From: Porphyromonadaceae bacterium UBA2751
Lineage (GTDB): Bacteria; Bacteroidota; Bacteroidia; Bacteroidales; Muribaculaceae
Assembly: GCA_002353285.1 (NCBI GenBank)
Contig: DEJJ01000032.1
Coordinates: 16,295-80,294, forward strand
Reading direction: 5' to 3'
DNA: 64,000 nucleotides
How positions within the stretch are numbered: position 1 is the first letter of the stretch; each line of letters begins with the position of its first letter. Below, one piece after another: positions 24,475 through 35,000 of the stretch. The position numbers and the translations under genes are program-made. A model generated the notes under the pieces. It was not told the origin of the DNA. It saw nothing but the letters and a program-made list of their open reading frames with translations, and did not search any database.

Positions 24475-25014
24475 ATGAAACGGACGATTATATTTTTGTG
24501 TTTACTACCAATCATTGCTTCTTGCACATCAGACAATGATATATACAAAATTCTTTATGAAGAATGGAGAAAACAAGACGAAAAATCTTTCGTTTTTGAC
24601 TTTTCCAAATCAATGGGTTTTGTTTGGGATACCATGTATGTTTATTCTGGCAAATGTTCTCTAGAGGATATAAATAATGACTTGGGGTTGAATTATATCC
24701 AGTGGAAAGATACTGGTATGCACATAATTTTTGTGAAAGACAAAAATATCGTCTTTTCACAAGCTTGGTATTCTGTGGAATATAATACTAAGGAAGGCAT
24801 AGACTTTATTAATTTGGATGATAAATTAAAATTTAACTATAATGATGCAGTTTTTAAAGTGACGAAAAAAGGGAATTTATTTGTTTTGTCACATATAGAA
24901 AACGCAGGAAACTTGTTGAGCACATGCGTGATGGATTCTACTGGCGCCAAGTTGACTGAGGTGTCAAATGATTACTACAGCTACGGGGTGACGAACACGG
25001 CATCGAGACTCTAG
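24475..25014 (+). CDS. Small lipoprotein of unknown function
   Basis: A 179-residue protein with a lipoprotein signal peptide: MKRTIIFLCLLPIIASC, with Cys17 as the lipid-bearing residue. The mature part is polar and mixed alpha/beta, and I do not recognise it. Coding sequence is more AT-rich than its upstream neighbour, which may reflect transfer. It lies 93 bases after the BspA-like gene on the same strand and before a bidirectional terminator, so the two may share a transcript. Confidence 0.65.
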   Translation: MKRTIIFLCLLPIIASCTSDNDIYKILYEEWRKQDEKSFVFDFSKSMGFVWDTMYVYSGKCSLEDINNDLGLNYIQWKDTGMHIIFVKDKNIVFSQAWYSVEYNTKEGIDFINLDDKLKFNYNDAVFKVTKKGNLFVLSHIENAGNLLSTCVMDSTGAKLTEVSNDYYSYGVTNTASRL

Positions 25015-25095
25015 AAATCATTCAAATCTTTTCAAAAATGCGATTAAGCGAGACAAAGTTTAGCCCTCTATAAACATTGCGAGCATGAGCAATGA

Positions 25096-25128
25096 AAGAT
25101 GCCTGGCGCCTACTGCACCAGGCATCTT
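25096..25128. terminator. Bidirectional terminator
   Basis: AAGATGCCTGG (25096-25106) pairs perfectly with CCAGGCATCTT (25118-25128). It lies between convergent genes and has T-rich sequence on the plus side, serving the lipoprotein gene and the minus-strand gene that ends at 25156. Confidence 0.75.
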
Positions 25129-25155
25129 GGTTTATCATAAGATTGATTGTCTTAG

Positions 25156-26802
25156 TTATTTAACCACTTTGACAACGCTCTTAGAGCCATCGTTCATCTC
25201 GCGAACGACGATGTTCATGCCCTGGAATGGGGTTGCGCTCTCAACGCCAACTGCGTTGTAGTAGCGAACGGCCTTAACGTTGCTCATGCCGATGGAATCA
25301 ATGCCTGTGTTCTGGTCGAAGGAAACAATGACAGTTGCCTCGGCCTCGGGCATCTCATAGACGTTGGTCACCACCTGATTACCGGCTGCCATGAAAGCTG
25401 CAGCTTCCTCGTTGTTAACTGGGGTGAGCTCGGCGCCATTGGCAGTCACTGTCATGCTTGCCACTGTATATCCCTGTGCAGCGGTAGCTGTCACGGTGAA
25501 CTTCTCGCCAGCAGCGACCTTGGTGGTCATGCTCTCGACTGGAGTTCCATCCTGTAGCGTAACAGCAACGGTGCCACCGTCTTGCTGGGCGGTGTAGTTG
25601 ATATAGTTCTCAACCACTGGCTGCTCTTGATGCTCGACAAACTCAAGAGGCAAGAACTGCTCCTCGTCGTAGAAGCTGCAAATGCCATAGATGTCGTAGG
25701 CAACATAGTCGGCGTCCTCAGGGGCATCAACACCAAACTGATTGTGAAGTTTCACATACTCATCGCCCACCTCAATGTAATCGCCATTGACATTAGCGTT
25801 CTTGATAACAGCATAGCGGAACAGCGAGGTGTAGAGATCAACGCCGTAAGGTGTAACCTCCATAGGCTCAACCTGTACAGTCTCGGTTGCTTCCTCCATT
25901 CCACTTAAATCGATAAGCTCGGGTGCGCCATGATAGCTTGCGCTATAGGTGGCAGTGAAGCCTGCAGGAATCACGTCGCCCTGCTCATATTGTGGGATGC
26001 TGTAGCCATAGAGATGTATGGCCCCAGTCTCGTCTTGTGCATATAGATTGCTCTTGGTCGATGTTTGAGCAGTCACAACCAAGCGACCAGTGAACACAAA
26101 AGTGTCGCCATCGTTAAGCTTGTAGATGTCGGCCACTGTAGCAGCGCTGATTGACTTGTTGAACACCTTGGTAGCCACAGCCGAAGCGGCTCCAGTGACA
26201 TCGTAGGCTATAGCCTTAACAACTGTGGTCTGCTCGATGGTGAAAGGCTGTGAATAGGCTGTTGACTCGCTTGTGGGAGTGCTGCCATCGGTTGTGTAAT
26301 AGACGCTGGCATCCTGAGCCTCGCAAGAAATAGAAACCTGGGTGCTGCCCACAAATGGAGTTGTGCCTGAGATAACTGGGGTTGCAACGCTGGTTGCCTC
26401 GTCCTCAAGTGTGACAACGATTTTAGTGGCGCGCACCTGATTGGTCTCGGCAGTGAAGCTAACGCTCTCGGCATTACCCACCCAAGTTCCAATCTTGCCT
26501 TCGTAGCTATAGCCAGCTTGTGAGGCAAAGCAACCTGGGCCATACTTGGCAGTGCCATTGGCAGTGCAAGTGAACTCAATCCTGGTGATCTTGGCCGAAG
26601 ACCAGATGGTCATGGTCTTGCCCTTGTAGATGCGATACTCTGAGTAAGAGCTACCCAAGTCGCCTCCAGTGATGTCGATATAGACACCATCTTTGGAGAT
26701 TTGATCTGAACCACTAACTGTAGCTGGGGTAAAAGTCACCTCGGTGGCCCACGCGCTCAATGCAAGCATGGCCACCATCACAAGAGATAAAATCTTTTTC
26801 AT
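25156..26802 (-). CDS. Secreted multidomain protein with chitobiase-like fold and Bacteroidales C-terminal tail
   Basis: A 548-residue exported protein: signal peptide 1-19 (ends SAWA), a beta-rich N-terminal domain, a CHB_HEX_C-type domain around residues 140-215 (SVYYTTDGSTPTSESTAYSQ), an OB-fold-like section (NDGDTFVFTGRLVVTAQTS) as found in secreted nucleic acid-binding modules, a further beta domain, and a tail reading VRYYNAVGVESATPFQGMNI...DGSKSVVKVVK. That tail resembles the end of the 2189-residue protein at 53995-60564 and is probably a sorting or surface signal. No catalytic motif is seen. Confidence 0.7.
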   Translation of the reverse strand: MKKILSLVMVAMLALSAWATEVTFTPATVSGSDQISKDGVYIDITGGDLGSSYSEYRIYKGKTMTIWSSAKITRIEFTCTANGTAKYGPGCFASQAGYSYEGKIGTWVGNAESVSFTAETNQVRATKIVVTLEDEATSVATPVISGTTPFVGSTQVSISCEAQDASVYYTTDGSTPTSESTAYSQPFTIEQTTVVKAIAYDVTGAASAVATKVFNKSISAATVADIYKLNDGDTFVFTGRLVVTAQTSTKSNLYAQDETGAIHLYGYSIPQYEQGDVIPAGFTATYSASYHGAPELIDLSGMEEATETVQVEPMEVTPYGVDLYTSLFRYAVIKNANVNGDYIEVGDEYVKLHNQFGVDAPEDADYVAYDIYGICSFYDEEQFLPLEFVEHQEQPVVENYINYTAQQDGGTVAVTLQDGTPVESMTTKVAAGEKFTVTATAAQGYTVASMTVTANGAELTPVNNEEAAAFMAAGNQVVTNVYEMPEAEATVIVSFDQNTGIDSIGMSNVKAVRYYNAVGVESATPFQGMNIVVREMNDGSKSVVKVVK

Positions 26803-26902
26803 AAAAAAATGATTTTAAAAAGTTGATGTTGAAAAAAAGTAATTACTAATGTGAAACAGGATGTTATGCTAAAAGTAATCTCACACTCTGCGTTTCACGC
26901 TG

Positions 26903-26935
26903 CAAAGGTACTAATTTCCATGCATAGGAGCGCAA
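26903..26935 (-). promoter_or_regulatory. Promoter of the minus-strand secreted protein gene
   Basis: TACCTTTG (26910-26903) on the minus strand, with a TTG at 26935-26933 (spacing 22, slightly long). The leader would be about 95 bases. The rest of the 26803-27138 gap holds only this and the plus-strand promoter. Confidence 0.6.
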
Positions 26936-27056
26936 TAATTCAATGGTCATTTTTACCAAAATTAATAGTATTTTTTAGAATCCTCGTGAGCATGCAACAA
27001 AAAAGAATATCAATGACCGCACACTGTTAAACTCACAAAACTTTGGAGTCAAGGAC

Positions 27057-27087
27057 TTGCTACATTGAATTATTATTAATAACTTTG
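27057..27087 (+). promoter_or_regulatory. Promoter of the beta-propeller/amidase pair
   Basis: TTG (27057-27059), 20 bases, TAACTTTG (27080-27087), with the ATG at 27139. Confidence 0.75.
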
Positions 27088-27138
27088 CAAATAGAAATAT
27101 TTTGAGGCGAAAAACTTAAACTTTAATACTTTTACACA

Positions 27139-28029
27139 ATGAGAAGAACATTACTATCACTAATGGGCACATGGATGCTAATAGCCAGCGCGCAACAGGT
27201 GACAGTGACATCGAGCACTACCCTGCTGCGAGGCATGGAGCCAGCATTCTACCCATCGCTAAACCATGCCGGCGACAAGCTACTCTACAGCGATGCCGAT
27301 GCTCATGGTCTCAAGATGCTTAACATCGCCACGCAAGAAGTTACCGCCATCAGTGAGATGAACGGTGCTGGCTACGATGCCAAGTGGGGCAGCGACGGCA
27401 AGGTGTACTACGTCACAAGCGAGGTGAACCCAAGCAACCGCCTGGTCTATCGCACAGGCCGCCGCTACGACCTTGCCAGCCAGAGCAACGAAGTGGTGCT
27501 TGAGGCCCAGCACGGAGCAGTTCATCTTGCAACAGGCACTCAGGGCATGGCAATGAAAGGCGACAAGCACAGCTATGCCACCTCGCCCAAACGCGGTGTG
27601 AGCGTCTACACCACTGGTTCGCAACTGGTAGTGACCAGTGACGGCAAAGAGAACCGCTACACTCCTGTTGAGAGTTACGCTGGCTACCTGTGGTCGTCGG
27701 TCTCGCCCCAAGGCGACAAGATTGCATTCTTTGCCGCAGGCCGTGGGATTGTAGTCACCGACCTCAGTGGCAATGTGCTCGCCGAGCTTGGCAACTATGA
27801 GATGCCCTGCTGGTACAACAACGACTACATAGTGGCACAGAATGCCAGCGACGACGGTTATCAGTACACCTCGTCGCAAATCCTGCTGCTCAAGGCCGAC
27901 GGCACATTCAGGCACGAGCTCACTCCCAAGTCGTCGATGACGATGCAGCCCAGCTGCGGTGGCGGCAAGATTGTGTACACTACCATCGATGGCAACCTCA
28001 CGATGATAACTGTTGATATTAACCCTTAA
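27139..28029 (+). CDS. Exported PD40/TolB-like beta-propeller protein
   Basis: A 296-residue protein with a signal peptide (about 1-18, ends IASA) and repeated PD40-like blades: PSLNHAGDKLLYSDADAHGL, DAKWGSDGKVYYVTS, SSVSPQGDKIAFFAAGRGI and QPSCGGGKIVYTTIDGN. TolB-like propellers bind peptides or envelope partners. No enzyme motif is seen. It is the first gene of a pair with the amidase, 16 bases apart, so it may deliver a substrate or partner for cell-wall work; that link is inference. Confidence 0.75.
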   Translation: MRRTLLSLMGTWMLIASAQQVTVTSSTTLLRGMEPAFYPSLNHAGDKLLYSDADAHGLKMLNIATQEVTAISEMNGAGYDAKWGSDGKVYYVTSEVNPSNRLVYRTGRRYDLASQSNEVVLEAQHGAVHLATGTQGMAMKGDKHSYATSPKRGVSVYTTGSQLVVTSDGKENRYTPVESYAGYLWSSVSPQGDKIAFFAAGRGIVVTDLSGNVLAELGNYEMPCWYNNDYIVAQNASDDGYQYTSSQILLLKADGTFRHELTPKSSMTMQPSCGGGKIVYTTIDGNLTMITVDINP

Positions 28030-28045
28030 AACCCTGCAACTGATC

Positions 28046-30655
28046 ATGAAAAAGATATTATATAGCTTAGCGATAATGATGGTTGCAGTGGCAGCAACCA
28101 ACATTGCCCGTGGCCAAGTGAAGCCACACGTCTACATCAATCCTGGCCATGGCGGCCACGACAGCGACGACCGCAACGTGGTGATATATCCATTTGCCGC
28201 AGGCGACACTGCTGGCTACTGGGAGTCGAACTCCAACCTCAAGAAAGGCTTCGCTCTCAACAACTGCCTTCGTGCCAAGGGCTACACCACCAGCATGTCG
28301 AGAGTGGCCAACACCACTGCCAACGACCTGGCCCTGTCGACCATCGTGGCACTGTGCAACAGCAGCGGTGCCGACATTTTCTACTCCATCCACAGCAATG
28401 CAACTGGGGTACCCAGCCGCCGCAACCACATCCTGGCACTGTATCGCGGTCCAACAGGCTCGCCCGTGGTGGCCAATAGCGACCTGTTGTCGCTCAAGCT
28501 CGTTGAGCGACTGCAAGTCAACAGTGCCGCCGTGTGGACCAGCAGCTACCAAATTGCCGGCGACTTCACCTTCTACCCCGACTGGAACAATGCCGGGCTG
28601 GGCGTGCTGCGTGGCAACCATGCAGTGTCGATGCTTAGCGAGGGCTCATTCCATGACTACATTCCTGAAACCTACCGCCTGATGAACGACAACTACTGCT
28701 GGATGGAAGGCTGGAATTTCTCGCTCGGCGCTGACGATTATTTCGGTTTCACCGACTTTGGCAAGGGCGCACTGGCTGGAAACCTGCGCGACAACCGCAT
28801 GCCACGTGTGAGAAACGACTTCATCATGTTTGGCGACGACAACCGCGAGCCAGTGTCGAACGCGACGGTTATACTCTACGACATGAACGATGTGGCCCTC
28901 GACACTTGCTACACCGACGACCTCTACAACGGCATATATGCCTTCAAGATGCTCGATCCTGGCACCTACAAGGTGAAAGCAGAGCAGGAGCACTATTATA
29001 GCCAGACCAAAGAGGTCACCATCGAGGCCAACAAGTCGACTTACTGCAACTTCGACCTGGCACGAGTGCTAGAGACTCCGCCCGAGGTCACCAACTACTC
29101 ACCCGTGTGGAGCGAAGGTGACGCACCTGTGAAAGCCAACACACCAGTGGTGATAGAATTCAACTGGGACATGAACACCGAGGCCACCGAGGCCGCATTC
29201 CACATCGAGCCTGCCGTTGAGGGCAGTTTCAGGTGGGAAGACAGCAACTACCGCATGATTTTCGAGCCCAGTGATGCCTACGACGTCAACACTCTCTACA
29301 CCGTGACCCTGAGCACCGAAGCCGAACATGGTGGCGGCATGAAGCTTCAAGAGCCATTCCAGCTGCAGTTCATGACCACCTATCGCAAGTATCTCGAGGT
29401 GATTGACCTATTCCCTCGCCAGGGCGACAAGGTTCATTACAAGAGCGCCACCATTGAGCTTCGCACCGACTCGATGCTCAACAACAGCTACTACTACGAC
29501 AAGATAGTGCTCACCGACAAGGATGGCAACGCGCTCACCTACAACCGCCGGAGCACCAAGAGCGGCAAGGCTGGCGATCCGTTTGGCTTCATTCGCATTC
29601 CAGTAGCCTCCACTATGGTTCCAGGCGAGGAATACACCCTCACCATCGCCAAGGAGATGGACGACACAGCTGGCATACACCTTCCCGAAACAATCGTGCA
29701 CAAATTCACAGCTATTGACGCTGGTGAGGAAAAACCCGACGCAACAGTTATCGAAGGATTCGAGGATGCTAGCACGTTCTCAATGGTGGCAGCTTCGGCT
29801 AATGGCGCTGAGAGTACTGTTCTCAGCAACTCCACCGATCGACTATTCGGCAGCAAGTCACTTCAAATCAAATATAACTGCCCAACAGGTGGCGATTACG
29901 CGATTACCAGCCCAGCACTCGAGAACGCCGTAATATCAGGCAATGATGAACTCTCGATACACATCAATGGCGACATGAGCAACACCTACCTGAGCATGGA
30001 GCTTGTGAGCACCGATGGCAGCGAGAATCCAACCCTTTACTTTGGTAAGAATTTAGGCAAAATCGACTATCACGGTTGGCGATATGTGACTGGCGAAGGC
30101 GCCCTTAATCGCAGCAAGAGTTACAAGATTGTAGCGCTCAGACTCATGAGCGACACCGATGAGCCCATCAAGAGCGCAACTATCAAGCTCGACAATCTGC
30201 TCAAGAGCAAGAAATCGAGCGTAGTGGGCGATGTGACCGGTGATGGCAAGGTGACGAGCGTTGATATCACGGCGCTCTACAACTATCTGCTCAACGACGA
30301 CATGAGTGCCATAGTTAACGGTGACCAGGACGGCGATGGCAAGATTACGGCAGTAGATGTGACAGTAGTCTACAACATCCTGCTGGGCAACGACGAAATG
30401 CCAGCACCACAATTCGAGCAAGCCACCCCGCAATTGAGCCAAGTGAAGGTGGGCCCAGTGCCATCGAGCGACTACATTGTGGCAAGCACCAGCGGCTACA
30501 TCCAGGGCGTGGAGCTCTATGACATGAGCGGCAACCTGGTGGCACGCAACGGCGGCAACTACATGAACGTGGGCAGCATGCGCGACGGCCAGTACATATT
30601 AAAAGTTTACACAACAACCACAGCCACGTCGCATCATGTAATAGTGAAGCACTGA
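28046..30655 (+). CDS. Secreted N-acetylmuramoyl-L-alanine amidase with dockerin repeats and T9SS tail
   Basis: I choose the ATG at 28046 (signal peptide MKKILYSLAIMMVAVAATNI) rather than an in-frame ATG at 28013 that overlaps the previous gene. The 869-residue product has an Amidase_3 domain with zinc ligands H35 (NPGHGGHD), E60 and H116 (YSIHSNA), and catalytic E199. Then follow Ig-like/Big_5-type beta domains, two dockerin-like repeats at about residues 735-785 (GDVTGDGKVTSVDITALYNY and GDQDGDGKITAVDVTVVYNI), and a type A T9SS-like sorting domain (VKVGPVPSSDYIVAS to HHVIVKH). It should cut the amide bond between MurNAc and the stem peptide, outside the cell or on its surface. Confidence 0.85.
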   Translation: MKKILYSLAIMMVAVAATNIARGQVKPHVYINPGHGGHDSDDRNVVIYPFAAGDTAGYWESNSNLKKGFALNNCLRAKGYTTSMSRVANTTANDLALSTIVALCNSSGADIFYSIHSNATGVPSRRNHILALYRGPTGSPVVANSDLLSLKLVERLQVNSAAVWTSSYQIAGDFTFYPDWNNAGLGVLRGNHAVSMLSEGSFHDYIPETYRLMNDNYCWMEGWNFSLGADDYFGFTDFGKGALAGNLRDNRMPRVRNDFIMFGDDNREPVSNATVILYDMNDVALDTCYTDDLYNGIYAFKMLDPGTYKVKAEQEHYYSQTKEVTIEANKSTYCNFDLARVLETPPEVTNYSPVWSEGDAPVKANTPVVIEFNWDMNTEATEAAFHIEPAVEGSFRWEDSNYRMIFEPSDAYDVNTLYTVTLSTEAEHGGGMKLQEPFQLQFMTTYRKYLEVIDLFPRQGDKVHYKSATIELRTDSMLNNSYYYDKIVLTDKDGNALTYNRRSTKSGKAGDPFGFIRIPVASTMVPGEEYTLTIAKEMDDTAGIHLPETIVHKFTAIDAGEEKPDATVIEGFEDASTFSMVAASANGAESTVLSNSTDRLFGSKSLQIKYNCPTGGDYAITSPALENAVISGNDELSIHINGDMSNTYLSMELVSTDGSENPTLYFGKNLGKIDYHGWRYVTGEGALNRSKSYKIVALRLMSDTDEPIKSATIKLDNLLKSKKSSVVGDVTGDGKVTSVDITALYNYLLNDDMSAIVNGDQDGDGKITAVDVTVVYNILLGNDEMPAPQFEQATPQLSQVKVGPVPSSDYIVASTSGYIQGVELYDMSGNLVARNGGNYMNVGSMRDGQYILKVYTTTTATSHHVIVKH

Positions 30656-30682
30656 CATTGCTATAAAATATTATTAATCATA

Positions 30683-30724
30683 GGTGAGATTGTTAATAAA
30701 ATTAACAATCTCACCTTGTTTTGG
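30683..30724 (+). terminator. Strong terminator after the amidase gene
   Basis: GGTGAGATTGTTAAT (30683-30697), loop AAA, exact complement to 30715, then TTGTTTTGG. The stem is 15 bp with no mismatch, the best terminator in the window. Confidence 0.9.
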
Positions 30725-30785
30725 TTAACATAAGTATCATTATGTTAAACTTCACATAATCAATATTTATTAAAAAAACATTTTA

Positions 30786-30793
30786 TAATTTTG
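30786..30793 (+). promoter_or_regulatory. -7 box of the BadF/BadG paralogue gene
   Basis: TAATTTTG matches TAnnTTTG, 48 bases before the ATG at 30842. No convincing -33 element is seen in the AT-rich upstream sequence. Confidence 0.5.
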
Positions 30794-30841
30794 CAACCGT
30801 CAAACATTCACACATAATTATAAATACTAAACAGCTATTAA

Positions 30842-31708
30842 ATGAGTGCAAGTCAATTTGCCAAAGTTATCGCCGAGAGCACGTCGACACACTCCGAGTG
30901 GAGCTTAATTGACGGGAACAATGTTGTGGCACACGCCATTATCTCGGGCATCAATCCATATTTCCAAACTCGACGCGAAATCAGCCACATTATCAGGCTT
31001 GAGCTTCCCCGCGACTTTTTCAAGCGCCGCTGGGACCGCATATTATTTTACGGAGCAGGTTGCTCAACAGCCGAGCGCAAGAAAATTGTTGAACTCTCGC
31101 TGGTAGCGCAGTTCAAGACCCCTGTGACTGTTGAGAGCGACCTCGTGGGCGCTGCCCACGGCCTGCTGCAGCATGAAGCTGGACTGGCGTGCATCCTTGG
31201 CACTGGTTCCAATTCATGCTTCTACGATGGCGAGCGCATCACCAAGAGCGTGTCGCCAGGTGGCTTTATCCTTGGCGATGAGGGCAGTGGCTCGTCGATG
31301 GGTCGCATCTTCCTGAGCGATGTGCTCAAGGACCTAGCACCTCGCGAGCTCATCGAGGAATTCTATGCAGTGAACCGAATCACCAAGGACCACATCATGG
31401 ACTCGGTGTACAACAACCCACACGCTAACAACAACTTGCACAACTACTCATTCTTCCTTGCCGATCATCTCGACAATGAATATGCTCGCAACCTGGTCAC
31501 TAACGAGATCAAGCGGTTCTTCGACCGCAACCTGTGCCAGTATGACTACAAGGACTATCCCGTGTGCTTCGTTGGATCGGTGGCCACCCGCTATAGCGAG
31601 ATACTGCTTCAAGTGGCCTACAGCTACAACATGAACGTGAAGAAGATTGTGAGCGACTCCATGCCAGGGCTTGTGGCCTACCACTCTATAGCCTTCAACG
31701 GCATGTAA
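30842..31708 (+). CDS. BadF/BadG-family sugar kinase-like protein with altered phosphate-binding loop
   Basis: A 288-residue ASKHA-fold protein related to N-acetylglucosamine/MurNAc kinases and to the murK gene at 45524. Middle and C-terminal motifs are intact: TVESDLVGAA (catalytic Asp), ILGTGSNSCFYDG and LGDEGSGSSMGR. However, the first phosphate loop, DCGSTKIDW in the paralogue, reads E12-S-T-S-T-H17-S-E-W here: the leading Asp, the Gly and the Lys are all replaced. It may have lower or no kinase activity, or act as a sugar sensor. It precedes the cell-wall salvage genes but ends with its own terminator. Confidence 0.8.
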   Translation: MSASQFAKVIAESTSTHSEWSLIDGNNVVAHAIISGINPYFQTRREISHIIRLELPRDFFKRRWDRILFYGAGCSTAERKKIVELSLVAQFKTPVTVESDLVGAAHGLLQHEAGLACILGTGSNSCFYDGERITKSVSPGGFILGDEGSGSSMGRIFLSDVLKDLAPRELIEEFYAVNRITKDHIMDSVYNNPHANNNLHNYSFFLADHLDNEYARNLVTNEIKRFFDRNLCQYDYKDYPVCFVGSVATRYSEILLQVAYSYNMNVKKIVSDSMPGLVAYHSIAFNGM

Positions 31709-31747
31709 TCACACCACATAGCACTAATCACCAGTGCAATCAAGCAC

Positions 31748-31791
31748 AATCGGCTCCAGTTGCAATCGCAATGACTGGGGCCGATTTTTTT
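31748..31791 (+). terminator. Terminator after the BadF/BadG paralogue gene
   Basis: AATCGGCTCCAGT (31748-31760) pairs with ACTGGGGCCGATT (31774-31786) with one wobble pair, followed by a run of seven T (31785-31791). Confidence 0.85.
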
Positions 31792-31970
31792 GTGCCGCTT
31801 TATGGCAAAGTTATCAATGCCACAACCATGTGCTTGGCACAGATGGAACATGACGGCTGGTAAATCGTGAATTATTCAAAATTTTTGTTTACAATATATA
31901 AATAAAATGCTTTTATGAAAAATGAACACTTTTTTTGTTTTTTATTCGGAATGTTTGTTGTAAATTTGTA

Positions 31971-31978
31971 CACTTCAG
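31971..31978 (+). promoter_or_regulatory. -7 box at the head of the cell-wall salvage operon
   Basis: TAAATTTG matches TAnnTTTG, with a TTCG 22 bases upstream as a weak -33. From here to the terminator at 47988 I find no other clear promoter or terminator between genes, so this may drive a transcript of about 16 kb. Confidence 0.5.
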
Positions 31979-32007
31979 TTTAATGTATAATCTATAATAT
32001 GATAATA

Positions 32008-35000
32008 ATGAAAAAAACAACAATCCTGGCTTGCATCGTGGCCATCTCAACAGCACTGAACACCCAAGCAACTGAGGTCAACGACACGGTGGCAGGCAAC
32101 ATCCAGAAATTAGTTGCCGCTTTAGTGCCAGAGCACATGGGCATTGGCACCCCCAAGGCCAATGCCATTGACGTGGCTGGCGACAGCATCAAGGTGAACT
32201 TGAGCGAAAACTTTGGCGACGTGCCATTTACTCGAGAGAGCGTGAATAAGCTCAAGGACGACATTAAGACGGCAATGGGCGACCAGTACCAGACCCACAC
32301 AGTGTACCTGAGCATAGCTGATAACGACATCGAGAACTATTTCTCGGACTTCGAGTCGAGCTACCAGCGCAAGCACAATGCCTTCATCACCGCCATCGAC
32401 AAGAGCCGCCATTACAGCAAGGGTCTTGACGGGAACATTGTGGCAGTGTGGCCCAGTCATGGCTGGTATTTCGAGCCATATCTCAACCGCTGGGAATGGC
32501 AGCGTGCACGCATGTTCCACACCGTTGAGGACATGTACACCCACAGCTACATGATACCATTCATCATCCCCATGCTTGAGAATGCTGGCGCCTATGTGTG
32601 GAATGCCCGTGAGCGCGACACCCACAACTTTGGCGCAGTGGTCGACAACGACGGCGAGCACGCACAAAAGGGATATCACGAGCATAACGGCAAGAAAAAA
32701 TGGAAAAAGGGCGAAGGCAACGGATTTGCCTACGAGCGCAGCGAATATAAAGACTTTGAGAACCCATTTGAGGAAGGATCTTATCGCATTGTAGAGGCCG
32801 AGACCGACAAGAACAAACTCTCGACCGCCACATGGGACGTGGAGATGCCCGAGGCTGGCACATTTGCCATCTATGTGAGCTACAAGTCGCTGCCCAACAG
32901 CGCCCACGATGCCACCTACACTGTCAATTCACTGGGTGGTACCCAGCAGTTTGTCGTCGACCAGACAATGGCTGGCGGCGTGTGGGTATATCTGGGTTCG
33001 TTCCAGCTTGCCAAGGGCATGAACAAAGCTGTGGTGAGCCTCAGCAACCACAGTAGCGATAGCAAAGCAGTGATTACCGCCGATGCCATCAAGGTGGGCG
33101 GTGGCAAGGGCAACATTGTGCGCCGCGTGGCACTTCCCACACCCGAGAACCGCGCCATCGCCGAGAAGAATGGCGACCTCAAGTATCTGGGCAAGGAAGG
33201 CATCGACTACCAGTATCAAGGCAGTGGCGACCATCCTTGGTTCCACTTGGGATCACGCTATTTCCTGCAATGGTCGGGATTTCCTCACAAGGTTTACTCT
33301 ACCAGCGACGGCATCAACGACTACGTCGACGACTATCGCAGCCGCGGCGAGTGGGTGAACTGGCTCGCTGGAGGCAGCGATGTGCTTCCTGGCAAACCTG
33401 GCCTGAAGGTTCCTGTAGATGTTTCGTTCTGCCTGCACACCGATGCCGGCACCACCCAAAACGACGATATCATCGGCACCCTGCTCATCTACTGCACCAC
33501 CAAGAATGGCAAGCAATTTGGCAAATATGAGAATGGCACTCCCCGTGAACTGTCGCGCCAGTTTGCCAACATTGTTTCGACCGAGGTTGTGAATGACATC
33601 CGCGCCAAGTACGAACCTAACTGGACTCGCCGTGGCATGTGGGACAAGAGCTACTATGAGGCTCGCGTTCCCGAGGTGCCCGCCCTTCTCATGGAGTTGC
33701 TCTCGCATCAGAACTTTGCCGACATGAAATATGGCCTCGACCCACAGTTCCGCTTCGACGTGAGTCGTGCCATCTACAAGGGCATCACCAAGTTCATTGC
33801 TAAGCGCGACCACCGCGACTATGTTATCCAGCCACTTCCCGTCAACTCGTTTGCCATCAGCAAACTGAGCGACAACCTGTTCATGCTCAACTGGGAGCCC
33901 ACCCCCGACCCACTGTGCCCCGACGCCGTTGCTAAGCAATACATCGTGCTTGAGCAGGTGGGCGACGATGGTGGCTTCAAGGAGGTGGAAGTAGTTAATG
34001 AGCCTCACTACTCGGCCTATATCACCGACAATGAGATTCACAGCTTCAAGATTGTTGCAATGAACGAGGGCGGCCGCAGCTTCCCGAGCGAGACCTTGTC
34101 GCTGGGCGTTGCTAAGCACAGCAAGGGCACCGTGATGGTGGTGAACAACTTCACCCGAGTGAGTGCTCCCGATTGGTTCGACAGTGGCAAGATGGCTGGT
34201 TTCTACGACAACAAGGACCATGGCGTGCCCTACATGGAGCAAATCAACTACTTGGGATCGCAGTTTGAGTTCCGTCGCAACCTTGAGTGGCGCGACGACG
34301 ATGCACCAGGTTTCGGTGCTTGCCGCAGCAACTACGAAACACAGAACATTGCCGGCAACACATTCAACTATCCCTCACTGCACGGCAAGGCCATCATGAA
34401 TGCGGGCTACTCATTTGTGTCGAGCAGTGCAAAGGCTGTTGAAAATGGTGGTGTGGAACTCAATAGCTATAGCACCATCGACATGATAATGGGCAAGCAA
34501 AAGGAGACACCCACTGGCCGCGGTGCTAAGCCCTCGCGCTACAAAGTCTTCAGCACTGGCCTGATGAATGCCCTCACCAACTATACCCGTGGCGGCGGCA
34601 ATGTGCTGATGACTGGTGCCTACGTGGGCAGCGACATTTGGGACAAAGAGAAGCCACTGGGCAACGAAAAGAACTTTGCACAGAATGTGATGGGCTACAC
34701 CTGGGTTGACGGACGGGCAACACTGCGTGGCGAAGTGTACAGCGTGCCCACCCAGCTCAAGCTGAGCGATGGCATGAGCAACCTGCACTTCCACAACACC
34801 CTCAACAGCGACTTCTATGCTGTTGAGTCGCCCGACGCTATCAAGGCCAGCGACGACCGCGGTGCCACCATCGTGCGATACAGCGAGAACAACATTCCTG
34901 CAGGCATTGCCTCGAGCCGCAACGGCTACAAGACAGTGGTGCTGGGCTTCCCATTCGAGACCATCAAGAGCGACAGCGAGCGTGATGAGTTCATGGAGCG

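Noticed and set aside
33253..34242. 329-codon minus-strand frame inside the amidase-like gene
   Set aside because: Antisense shadow; His/Val/Ala-rich composition without domain features.
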